Shown here: positions 1 through 5,162 of the stretch, one piece after another
Position numbering within the stretch: the stretch's first letter is position 1
Layout: each line of letters starts with the position of its first letter
Source: an uncultured Neisseria sp.
Lineage (GTDB): Bacteria > Pseudomonadota > Gammaproteobacteria > Burkholderiales > Neisseriaceae
Length of the DNA: 5,215 bases
Reading direction: 5' to 3'
Assembly: GCA_927911515.1 (NCBI GenBank)
Contig: CAKMQH010000327.1
Coordinates: 1 to 5,215, forward strand
Position numbers and translations under genes: made by a program
Notes under the pieces: generated by a model
Database searches by the model: none
Told to the model about the DNA's origin: nothing
Seen by the model: only the letters and a program-made list of their open reading frames with translations

Positions 1-250
1 ATGGTGGCGTCAATGACGGCGGCGGATGCTTTCTCTATTTTTAGGCCTTTTTCAGTCAGTTGTCGGTTAATCAGTTCCAGCAATTCGGACAGGGTGTCGT
101 CTTGCGCCAGCCAGTTGCGGTAGCGGCATAAGGTGCTGTAATCGGGGATGCTCAACTCGTCAAAACAGCAAAACAGGTTGAAATCGAATGCGGGTGATGA
201 GGCTGTGTTCGAGTTCGGGATCGGGAGAGGCTGTGCCATTGTCCGTAGAA
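1..250 (-). pseudogene. IS5-family transposase fragment, frameshifted, runs off left edge
   Basis: Read on the minus strand, this stretch encodes the N-terminal to central part of an IS5-family (DDE) transposase. In order I see QWHSLS, DPELEHSLITRI, then after a shift DFNLFC, FDELSIPDYSTLCRYRNW, LAQDDTLSELLELINRQL, and KGLKIEKASAAVIDAT at the window edge. The Asp in VIDAT fits the first catalytic Asp of the DDE triad. These blocks match, from memory, transposases common in Neisseria. The frame is broken: an extra C at about 186 separates TRI from DFNLFC, and the C-run at 223-225 appears to shift the frame between HSLS and DPE. Similarity upstream of the QWHSLS block (beyond about 250) is not convincing, so the true 5' end seems lost or diverged. 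The rest of the element lies left of the window. An intact enzyme is unlikely. The family call is firm, the right-hand limit approximate. Confidence 0.82.
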
Positions 251-318
251 GCGCAAGAGCGACGCGAACGAATGAAAAAACAGTTCGCCGACTAAAATAT
301 AGATGTAGAAACCTTAAA

Positions 319-330
319 AGGCCGTCTGAA
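319..330 (+). repeat. DNA uptake sequence, AG-DUS (AGGCCGTCTGAA)
   Basis: Exact 12-base AG-DUS. Neisseriaceae take up DNA carrying this word preferentially through the type IV pilus receptor ComP. It lies between the transposase fragment and the orphan 3' coding remnant, and is the last neisserial DUS I find before the Pasteurellaceae-type block. Confidence 0.85.
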
Positions 331-336
331 ATACTA

Positions 337-591
337 TTTGCACTCATTCCCGATTTGCCGCAACGGATGTTATCGGGCGGATTGGCAAAAGCGGAATTGC
401 CCGCCGTCCGCACAGGCTTGGGATTCATCGATCGCAAGCTCGGCGGCTTTCTCGAACTGGGCTGGTATGCTTATCAAATGAAGCTCATCGGCACAGGCAA
501 CACCCCGCAGCCGAAACGCTCCGCGTGGGCGGAACTGTTCCGCCTGCTGAAAAACATCCGCCAACACCGCCTGCGTTCCGAACGGGCGTAA
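337..591 (+). pseudogene. 3' remnant of an unrecognised protein gene
   Basis: About 84 codons of open frame end at TAA 589-591. Codon choice is strongly neisserial (CTG, CGC, ATC, GGC, GAA), much more gene-like than the opposite strand, so I read this as the real 3' end of a gene rather than a chance frame. The protein tail is basic, with RKLGGFLELGWYAYQMK followed by a Lys/Arg-rich end (LFRLLKNIRQHRLRSERA). I do not recognise the family. No start codon with a ribosome-binding site is visible. The frame stays open upstream to an ATG at 148, but that part reads backwards through the transposase fragment and cannot be native, so a 147-codon prediction there would be a chimera. The gene was probably truncated by the rearrangement that brought in the IS piece. 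The stop codon overlaps the start of the first Pasteurellaceae uptake word, placing it at the mosaic junction. Confidence 0.45.
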
Positions 592-592
592 A

Positions 593-601
593 AAGTGCGG
601 T
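593..601 (+). repeat. Pasteurellaceae uptake signal (AAGTGCGGT), left edge of block
   Basis: Exact 9-base Haemophilus/Aggregatibacter-type uptake signal sequence (USS), followed by an A/T-rich stretch as is usual for these sites. It sits directly behind the stop of the left remnant. A given 9-mer is expected by chance only about once per 130 kb counting both strands, so four in under 2 kb is a strong sign of origin. Confidence 0.85.
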
Positions 602-632
602 GGAATTTTTGCAATTTTTCGCTTAAATTCCA
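601..632 (-). terminator. weak candidate terminator after the antiporter gene
   Basis: Inverted repeat TGGAATTT (601-608) and AAATTCCA (625-632) with a 16-base loop, 31 bases downstream of the antiporter stop codon. On the minus strand a run of five T follows about 7 bases beyond the stem. The stem is A/T-rich and the loop long, so termination would be weak. It is the only candidate hairpin I see behind this gene. Confidence 0.3.
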
Positions 633-648
633 TCGCTTGCAGCTACAA

Positions 649-657
649 AAGTGCGGT
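649..657 (+). repeat. Pasteurellaceae uptake signal behind the antiporter stop
   Basis: Exact AAGTGCGGT, five bases downstream of the antiporter stop codon (663-665) and in the same orientation as the copy at 593. The two copies therefore cannot pair as the hairpin terminator that inverted USS pairs often form. Confidence 0.85.
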
Positions 658-662
658 CTATT

Positions 663-2426
663 TTACGAATTTTTCTTTATATTCCCCAATAGTAATCTGC
701 GCCCTTCAAATTCCTTGCCGGCAATTTCCAAAGCGAAGCGTTCTTTGTCGGCGTCGCGTACTTTGTCGTGTATGGCACGTAATTCCTGCACGCTAGCACC
801 CAATGCCTTGACGATTTCATCGCCCATTTTCATGGAAGAATAGAAGGTTTCGCGCACTACGAAATCCGCTTCCGCTTTCACTAGGGCCAGCGCATTGCGT
901 CTGTCCCAGGCGCGCACGAACACCTTGGCGTTCGGGTTGATATGATGAATATTTTCCACAATTCTGACCGCACTTTCTCCGTCGTCCACGCATACCGCTA
1001 CGATGTCGGTGTGTTCTACGCCGCAGGCATGCAGCACGTCGGCGCGGGTGGCTTCGCCGTAATAGACTTTGAAACCGTATTCGCGTGCGACGTTGATGGT
1101 GTCGGGATCGTTGTCCAGAATGGAAATGGTGGCACCGTAGGCTAGCGGCATTTGGCTGACCACCTGCCCCATGCGCCCGAATCCGATAATCAGCACGTTG
1201 CCGTTGAGTTCGCCCGCATGTTCTTCCACATCGTCCACTGCCGCAGCTGCGCGGGGTTCTTTGGAACAGCGGTCGAACAGCATAACGCTGAAGGGTGTCA
1301 TAATCATGGAGAGCACCACGATTGCCGTCATATTCGCTAGCACTTCCGCATTAATCGCCCGTTGTACGGCAGCGGAGGCGAGTAATACGAAGGCGAATTC
1401 ACCGCCCTGCGACATCAGTACGGCGCGGTGTATCGCGGTGTGATGGCTTGCTTTGGCAAAACGCGCCACTCCATAAATGGCAAGGCATTTCAAGATAATC
1501 ATCAGTACAGTGGCGGAAAGAATTACCTTCCAGTTATTGAGCACCGTTGCCACATCCAGCGACATCCCGACAGCTAAGAAAAATAGCCCGAGCAAAAGGC
1601 CTCGGAACGGTTCGATATCCGCTTCAAGCTGATAACGGAAGTCGGATTCCGACAGCAGCACTCCCGCCAGAAACGCACCCATCGCCATAGACAGACCGCC
1701 CAGCTCCATTAAATAAGCCGCACCGAGTACCACCAGCAGCGCGGCGGCAGTCATCACCTCGCGTGCTTTGGATTTTGCCAGAATTTTAAACAGCGGATTG
1801 AGCAGCCAAATACCTGTCGCAATCAACGCTGCCAAAGAAAGCGCGGCAACACCGATTTTCTGCCATAGCGGTACGGCATCGGCAACGGCATTGGGATTAT
1901 CGGGTGCTAGAAATGCTACAATCGCCAGCATGGGCACAATCAGCAAATCTTCAAACAGCAAAATGGAGACAATGCGCTGACCTTGCGGTGTGCTGATTTC
2001 ATGACGTTCGTCCATAATCTGCATGACCATTGCGGTGGAGGTGAGTGTAAAACCTACCGCCGAAATAAACGACATCACTAAAGAAAAACCGTAAGCCAGC
2101 CCGATTAGGGTAAGGAACAGACTGGAAAGCGTCACCTGCAGGGTACCCAAGCCGAAAATCTGATTACGCAATTTCCATAAATGCGACGGCTTCATTTCCA
2201 GCCCGATCAAAAACAGAAACATCACCACGCCGAATTCCGCAATATGCAAAATAGCGTGGGAATCGGTAATGAGCTTTAATCCGAAGGGTCCGATAACCAG
2301 CCCCGCAGCCAAATAACCCAGAATCGAGCCTAGACCTAAACGTTTAAATAACGGCACGGCAACTACCGCCGCCCCCAATAACACCACCACGTGCAATAAA
2401 TCGCCGTCAGTCGCTTCTACTGCCAT
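663..2426 (-). CDS. KefB/KefC-type glutathione-regulated potassium/proton antiporter
   Basis: This 587-residue inner-membrane protein belongs to the CPA2 antiporter family with a C-terminal RCK (TrkA-N) domain. Such proteins release K+ in exchange for H+ and protect against electrophiles. Residues 9-385 form a row of hydrophobic segments. They include FLIGLEM (72-78), FLAGVLLSES (252-261) and LEADIEPFRGLLLGLFF (267-283), which corresponds to the KefC loop and helix that help hold the channel closed. The RCK domain follows (about 408-530): its Rossmann start has GFGRMG (415-420) and the acidic D438 ending strand 2. YYGEAT (455-460) and RAWDRRNA (505-512) match Kef proteins. The length fits the E. 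coli proteins (about 600-620). I chose the ATG at 2424-2426: the family N-terminus starts there, AAAGG lies 8 bases and AGG 4 bases upstream, and a promoter lies behind it. The frame stays open upstream to 2993, but that part is MBL remnant and intergenic DNA. No KefF/KefG partner is nearby. KefB versus KefC cannot be decided. Confidence 0.93.
   Translation of the reverse strand: MAVEATDGDLLHVVVLLGAAVVAVPLFKRLGLGSILGYLAAGLVIGPFGLKLITDSHAILHIAEFGVVMFLFLIGLEMKPSHLWKLRNQIFGLGTLQVTLSSLFLTLIGLAYGFSLVMSFISAVGFTLTSTAMVMQIMDERHEISTPQGQRIVSILLFEDLLIVPMLAIVAFLAPDNPNAVADAVPLWQKIGVAALSLAALIATGIWLLNPLFKILAKSKAREVMTAAALLVVLGAAYLMELGGLSMAMGAFLAGVLLSESDFRYQLEADIEPFRGLLLGLFFLAVGMSLDVATVLNNWKVILSATVLMIILKCLAIYGVARFAKASHHTAIHRAVLMSQGGEFAFVLLASAAVQRAINAEVLANMTAIVVLSMIMTPFSVMLFDRCSKEPRAAAAVDDVEEHAGELNGNVLIIGFGRMGQVVSQMPLAYGATISILDNDPDTINVAREYGFKVYYGEATRADVLHACGVEHTDIVAVCVDDGESAVRIVENIHHINPNAKVFVRAWDRRNALALVKAEADFVVRETFYSSMKMGDEIVKALGASVQELRAIHDKVRDADKERFALEIAGKEFEGRRLLLGNIKKNS
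967..975 (-). repeat. Pasteurellaceae uptake signal inside the antiporter gene
   Basis: ACCGCACTT on the plus strand is the exact reverse complement of AAGTGCGGT. It lies in the RCK-domain part of the antiporter gene. A copy inside the coding sequence shows that the gene itself, not only its borders, carries the Pasteurellaceae signature. Confidence 0.85.
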
Positions 2427-2462
2427 AATTCCTGCCTTTGTTAATTCATAAAAATTTTTCGT

Positions 2463-2490
2463 ATTATAAAGAAAAATCGCCGTAACACAA
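2463..2490 (-). promoter_or_regulatory. sigma-70-type promoter of the antiporter gene
   Basis: On the minus strand a perfect -10 TATAAT (2463-2468) lies 36 bases upstream of the antiporter ATG. At a 16-base spacing is TTGTGT (2485-2490), matching only the TTG of the -35 consensus. The -35 overlaps the T-tract of the upstream terminator, so the antiporter appears to be transcribed on its own and not from the decayed MBL gene. Confidence 0.55.
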
Positions 2491-2510
2491 AAAGCCGTCA
2501 TTTGACGGCT
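2488..2510 (-). terminator. rho-independent terminator of the MBL gene
   Basis: The arms AGCCGTCA (2493-2500) and TGACGGCT (2503-2510) form a perfect 8-base inverted repeat; in RNA the innermost pairs would open as loop. On the minus strand it ends in GGCTTTTTG, a short T-tract. It lies 36 bases behind the native stop codon of the MBL gene (2546-2548), so it probably ended that transcript before the antiporter promoter. Confidence 0.6.
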
Positions 2511-2522
2511 TCCTCTAAGAAA

Positions 2523-2531
2523 AGTGCGGTC
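2523..2531 (+). repeat. Pasteurellaceae uptake signal, right-most copy
   Basis: Exact AAGTGCGGT followed by C and an A/T-rich stretch, in the short gap between the MBL stop codon and its terminator. It places the 3' end of the MBL gene inside the Pasteurellaceae-type block. Confidence 0.85.
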
Positions 2532-2545
2532 GGTTTTTGTTAAAT

Positions 2546-2993
2546 TATTGCACTTTGCCGTCGATTTCGATCGGGGTATATTCCACCGGCAGCCAAGTGT
2601 AGCGCCGTTGCTTTCGGCACGGATGTGTCCGATGCTAGGGAAGGGCATATGTGCGCCAGCTATCCAGATTTTACGTGTGGCGGCATCTTTGAGCGCGTCT
2701 TGGCGGCTGGCGCGTGCCTGTTTGGGGTCGCTGTCAAACTCAATGGCGATTTCGGGATCAAGCATTTGCAGTGTGTGGTTGTGCATCAAATCGCCCCACA
2801 CCAGCATGGTTTGTCCTTTTGAAGTGAACTCGATGCCATTGTGCCCAGGCGTATGACCGGGGCTGGGGCGCGAGCGCATTCCGGGTACGACTTCTTCGCC
2901 ACTCTGATAAAAACGCACTTTACCTGCTTTGGCATAAGGCGCTACGGCTTCACGCGCTAGCGTTGCCAAGCCGCGTAGGGTTTCAGACGGCAT
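2546..2993 (-). pseudogene. metallo-beta-lactamase-fold hydrolase, N-terminal half missing and C-terminus frameshifted
   Basis: Only the C-terminal half of an MBL-fold metallohydrolase remains (about 150 of an expected 300 or more residues). Visible motifs are SPGHTPGH (third metal-site His), the bridging-Asp block LVWGDLMH, and GAHMPFPSIGHI with the last His ligand. The defining HxHxDH motif is absent, so no activity is expected. The reading starts at 2993 only because the DUS there reads ATG CCG TCT GAA (MPSE). Family similarity begins around APYAKAGKVRFY. Near 2602-2605 the frame breaks: after the codons for SNG, two extra bases (or one missing) shift it. The other frame continues as YTWLPVEYTPIEIDGKVQ and stops at the native TAA (2546-2548), followed by a terminator. 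Because of the shift the open frame runs on without a stop into the antiporter gene. Relatives are often exported or linked to lactone hydrolysis, but the substrate is unknown. Confidence 0.8.
2981..2993 (-). repeat. DNA uptake sequence (ATGCCGTCTGAAA) at the MBL break point
   Basis: Exact AT-type 12-mer DUS plus one A on the minus strand. It lies just where the MBL reading loses its similarity, and it supplies a fortuitous ATG. It marks the right edge of the block lacking neisserial words. Confidence 0.85.
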
Positions 2994-3009
2994 TTCAGGC
3001 AGCCTGAAA
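2993..3009. repeat. palindromic uptake-sequence variant
   Basis: TTTCAGGC-A-GCCTGAAA is a perfect palindrome around one central base. The plus strand reads AGGCAGCCTGAA (the Kingella-type dialect) and the minus strand reads AGGCTGCCTGAA (the Simonsiella-type dialect). It abuts the DUS at 2981-2993. Confidence 0.75.
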
Positions 3010-3024
3010 ACCTAAAAAGTTCCC

Positions 3025-3045
3025 TCCTCCATTTATAAAGGAGGA
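3025..3045. repeat. small intergenic inverted repeat
   Basis: TCCTCC (3025-3030) pairs with GGAGGA (3040-3045) around a TTTATAAA core, next to a CTAGGGGG tail. I see no gene it obviously serves. Similar short GGAGG-type intergenic palindromes occur in many genomes, so it may be a small mobile or MITE-like remnant; this is inference only. Confidence 0.35.
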
Positions 3046-3055
3046 CTAGGGGGCG

Positions 3056-3084
3056 TTCAGACGGCGTTTCAGGTTGCCTGAAAC
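3056..3084. repeat. DUS plus imperfect DUS palindrome, possible monooxygenase terminator
   Basis: A minus-strand GCCGTCTGAA (3056-3065) is followed by GTTTCAGG (3066-3073) and CCTGAAAC (3077-3084), separated by TTG. The hairpin lies 9 bases behind the stop of the monooxygenase gene, where Neisseriaceae often use inverted DUS pairs as terminators. No good T-tract follows on the minus strand, so the terminator role is uncertain. Confidence 0.5.
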
Positions 3085-3093
3085 CCCCAAATC

Positions 3094-4059
3094 TCACACC
3101 GCAAAATGCGGTATCACGTTTTCGGCGAAATCCTGAATGGTTTCCAGCGCGCCGCGCCGTGTGGGTTTTAAGTTCACGGTAATGTGTGCCACGCCGTCGG
3201 CCTGCTGTTTCTGCCAAAACTCGACGATGCTTTTGGCGCCGCCGCGCAGGTAGATGTTATTGTAGAACTCGGCGGGCGCGTTCGGGTCTTCCAAGAGTTC
3301 GACGAAATTCGCCACGCCAAAGGGTTTCCAGGTTTCGCCGTCGCCCAATTCTTTGAGCGTGTTGACGATGTCGCCCAGTTTTTCGGGGGCGATGCCGTAC
3401 CAAATCCATGCGTCGCTTTCGCGGGCAATCCATTCCAGCTCTTGGCGGGCGCGGCCAATGGCGAGCATCGGCAAACCGTGTGCGGGTTTGGGCACCAAGT
3501 CCAAATTGCCGCTGAATCTGCCGTAGTGTTCGCTATTGAACGCGGGGAATTTTTCCTGCGTCAGGCGGCGGATGATTTGCCACGCTTCGCGGTAGCGTTC
3601 GGCGCGGTTGTTGAAATCGGCGGCAAAGGCGGGGTATTCGGTGGGACGGTCGCCGCTGGCCAAGCCGAGCAGGAAGCGGCCGCCGCTGATTTGTTCCGCC
3701 GATGCGGCTTCTTTGGCGGTGAGAATCGGCTCGCGCAGGGGCGAAACATAACCCGCCGAGCCGAGCGCAACGTTTTGGGTGAGCGCGGCGAGATAACCCA
3801 GCGTTACCGACGGGTCGTAAATCTGCGCGACATCGCCAAAACTCGGGTCGTAAAACGGCACATCGCGCACCCACAGCGTGGCAATGCCGCTTTGGTCGGC
3901 GGCTTTTATCACGGTGGCGAAGTCGTCCATTTCGGGCACGGGGCTGTCGGGATAGCCTTTGAATGGCGCAATCAGGCCCAATGTGAGTTTGCCCGGTTGG
4001 AAAGTGCGGGCGAAACCGCGATGGTTTTGCAGGCGTTCGGGTAATTTCAGCGCAGTCAT
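3094..4059 (-). CDS. luciferase-like flavin-dependent monooxygenase (LLM class)
   Basis: A cytoplasmic oxidoreductase of 321 residues in the bacterial-luciferase TIM-barrel superfamily, which uses reduced flavin (FMN or F420) and often O2. The closest family I recall is the BA3436-type luciferase-like oxidoreductase group. Supporting blocks are KLTLGLIAPF (24-33), LWVRDVPFYDPSFGDVAQIYDP (62-83), the strand LGSAGYVSPLREP (99-111), and AEQISGGRFLLGLASGDRP (121-139), the typical flavin/phosphate-binding stretch. It is full length and intact. The ATG at 4057-4059 has AAGGAG 8 bases upstream (4068-4073) and matches the family start; the frame is open further upstream but covers the intergenic region. 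The substrate is unknown. A LysR-type regulator is transcribed divergently, the usual arrangement for a regulator controlling its neighbour. A run of eight A on the coding strand (4059-4066, including the A of ATG) separates ribosome-binding site and start. G+C is clearly higher than in the antiporter block. Confidence 0.9.
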   Translation of the reverse strand: MTALKLPERLQNHRGFARTFQPGKLTLGLIAPFKGYPDSPVPEMDDFATVIKAADQSGIATLWVRDVPFYDPSFGDVAQIYDPSVTLGYLAALTQNVALGSAGYVSPLREPILTAKEAASAEQISGGRFLLGLASGDRPTEYPAFAADFNNRAERYREAWQIIRRLTQEKFPAFNSEHYGRFSGNLDLVPKPAHGLPMLAIGRARQELEWIARESDAWIWYGIAPEKLGDIVNTLKELGDGETWKPFGVANFVELLEDPNAPAEFYNNIYLRGGAKSIVEFWQKQQADGVAHITVNLKPTRRGALETIQDFAENVIPHFAV

Positions 4060-4097
4060 TTTTTTTGCTCCTTGTGATGTGTTTTTGCACGGGATGA

Positions 4098-4133
4098 AGT
4101 ATATTTGTTTTATTCGGGAATGTGCTTCCCTAA
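4098..4133 (-). promoter_or_regulatory. monooxygenase promoter with candidate LysR-type operator
   Basis: On the minus strand a good -10 TATACT (4098-4103) lies 38 bases upstream of the monooxygenase ATG. No recognisable -35 stands at 16-18 bases. Instead an imperfect dyad, ATTCGGGAA (4112-4120), TGTGC, TTCCCTAAT (4126-4134), covers that place; its arms match at eight of nine positions. A poor -35 overlapped by a dyad is what an activator-dependent, LysR-controlled promoter would show. The dyad does not contain a centred T-N11-A, so the assignment is tentative. Confidence 0.4.
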
Positions 4134-4156
4134 TCTCGGGCAAGAAAATACCAAAT

Positions 4157-4226
4157 GTAGGTCGGGCATTGATGCCCGACGTTTTTAAATTTACCTGTAT
4201 TTGTCGGGCATAAATGCCCGATCTGC
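4157..4226. repeat. REPIN-like pair of inverted REP hairpins
   Basis: Unit 1 starts with GTAG (4157-4160), followed by a 9-base-arm palindrome GTCGGGCAT-TG-ATGCCCGAC (4161-4180). Unit 2 is in opposite orientation: arms TCGGGCAT (4204-4211) and ATGCCCGA (4214-4221), then CTGC (4223-4226), which is GCAG on the minus strand. The two units agree at 21 of 24 positions when unit 2 is reversed. A GTAG head on a hairpin, with two units inverted around a short spacer, is the form of REP/REPIN elements moved by RAYT (TnpA-REP) transposases. No RAYT gene lies in the window. Unit 2 ends 13 bases before the LysR start codon, so it would fold just ahead of the ribosome-binding region. Confidence 0.6.
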
Positions 4227-4517
4227 GCAAGAAAAATTTATGGAACTCAACAATCTCAACGATATGACCGCCTTTGTCGCCAGCGTAAAAAGCGGCTCGT
4301 TTACCGCCGCCGCCAAACAACTCGGGCTCACGCGTTCCACCATCGGTAAACGCATCGTCCGCCTTGAAGCGCGGTTGAACGTGCGCCTTTTGCAGCGCAA
4401 TACGCGCAACCTTGCGCCCACCGACGAAGGGCGGCTGTTTTACGAACGCTGCACCGCCGTGTTGGAAGAGCTGGAAAACGCCGAGCAATGCCTTGCCCAA
4501 CGCAGCATCGAGCCGCA

Positions 4518-4529
4518 AGGCCGTCTGAA
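4518..4529 (+). repeat. AG-DUS inside the LysR gene
   Basis: Exact AGGCCGTCTGAA encoding part of GRLKI at the start of the effector domain, where the DUS codons suit the conserved LysR motif. Shows that this gene is neisserial in dialect. Confidence 0.85.
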
Positions 4530-4649
4530 AATCAGCGCGCCGCTGGTGTTGGGCAAAACCATCTTGCCGCCGCTGTTGGCGGATTTTCTCCACCGCTATC
4601 CGCAAACCAGCGTCGAACTCTCACTCACCGACGACTACGCCGACCTGAT

Positions 4650-4659
4650 TTCAGACGGC
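4650..4659 (-). repeat. DUS core on the minus strand inside the LysR gene
   Basis: TTCAGACGGC on the plus strand, the exact complement of the 10-base core. It encodes SDG of LISDGYDLALR, another conserved LysR stretch. Confidence 0.85.
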
Positions 4660-4998
4660 TACGATCTCGCTCTGCGCAACGGCAACCCGCCCCAATTCGA
4701 CAGCCTGATCGCTCGCACCGTGGCGCAACAAAAAAATGCTCACCTGCGCCGCCCCCGGCTACCTCGTTCAACACGGTACGCCGCAAAGCCCCGACGATTT
4801 GGCGCACCACCAATGCCTGCATTTCCTACACGGCGGCCGCGTCAGCCGCTGGCGTTTTCAGCAAAAAGGCAAAGAAACCACCTTTCAGGGCAGCGGACGC
4901 TTCAGCGCCGACAACGGCGAAGCCCTGCTGGAACTCGCGCTGTCCGCGTTCGGCATTGTCCAGCTGCCACATTATCTGGTGCAGGCCGCCCTCGATGC

Positions 4999-5010
4999 AG
5001 GCAGCCTGAA
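4999..5010 (+). repeat. Kingella-type uptake sequence (AGGCAGCCTGAA) in the LysR gene
   Basis: Exact 12-base match to the AGGCAGCCTGAA dialect, coding for GSLK of the effector domain. One gene therefore carries both the standard and a variant dialect. Confidence 0.75.
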
Positions 5011-5129
5011 AAGCGTTTTATCCGATTTCCAACCCAAACCCGTGCCCGTGATGGCGGTGTACCCCAGCCGCAAACAGCTCTCGCCCAAAGTGCGGGTGTT
5101 GGTGGATATGATGGGGGAAGCGTGGGGGA

Positions 5130-5140
5130 AGGCCGTCTGA
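5130..5140 (+). repeat. DUS-like word forming the LysR stop codon
   Basis: AGGCCGTCTGA followed by G matches the AG-DUS in 11 of 12 bases. Its TGA is the regulator's stop codon, so the final residues KAV are encoded by the uptake word. Confidence 0.6.
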
Positions 5141-5162
5141 GATGCCGCCGGCCATTCCAAAA

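Larger units (their letters stand above)
4240..5140 (+). pseudogene. LysR-type transcriptional regulator, frameshifted at an A7 run
   Basis: A LysR-family regulator: an N-terminal winged helix-turn-helix (about residues 4-63, with FVASVKSGSFTAAAKQL and TRSTIGKRIVRLE) and a periplasmic-binding-like effector domain (about 92-295). The family motif GRLKISAP is at 94-101. At 4730-4736 the sequence has seven A where six keep the frame. Codons 1-165 end with AAA at 4732-4734; dropping one A continues as MLTCAAPGYLVQHGTPQSP and reads to TGA at 5138-5140. The repaired product is 299 residues, the family norm. Unrepaired, translation continues in the wrong frame to 5193, giving about 317 residues with an Arg/Pro-rich false C-terminus and no working effector domain. 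The start at 4240 (weak AAGAAA ahead) fits the family; an earlier TTG at 4201 lies inside a REP hairpin. It probably controls the divergent monooxygenase and itself. Whether the shift is decay, a sequencing error or a phase-variable switch cannot be told here. Confidence 0.88.

Noticed and set aside
148..336. Upstream half of the 147-codon plus-strand open frame
   Set aside because: It runs antisense through the transposase fragment; the clear protein similarity here is on the minus strand.
663..2993. A genuine MBL-antiporter fusion protein
   Set aside because: The MBL native stop and terminator are still visible in the other frame, and the antiporter has its own promoter and start. The joined frame is a by-product of an indel.
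2993..3084. CRISPR-like repeat array
   Set aside because: Only two short palindromes of differing sequence with no regular spacers; explained by uptake sequences.
4002..4010. Possible USS copies AAGTGCGGG at 4002-4010 and 5088-5096
   Set aside because: The last base differs from AAGTGCGGT and both lie in GC-rich neisserial coding sequence; treated as chance near-matches.
3184..4044. Long plus-strand open frame (286 codons) opposite the monooxygenase gene
   Set aside because: It is a mirror frame of a GC-rich gene. Its product is Gly/Ala/Val/Phe-rich with no family motif, while the minus-strand protein has full-length family similarity.
4116..4130. dRS3 neisserial repeat
   Set aside because: dRS3 has ATTCCC-N8-GGGAAT; here the arms are in the reverse order with a 5-base gap.
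4201..4239. Earlier TTG start for the LysR gene
   Set aside because: The added residues come from a REP hairpin and do not belong to the family; the ATG at 4240 gives the normal LysR N-terminus.
4060..4605. N-terminal extension of the monooxygenase frame up to 4605
   Set aside because: It crosses the intergenic region and the LysR gene in antisense. The ATG at 4057-4059 has a good ribosome-binding site and matches the family start.
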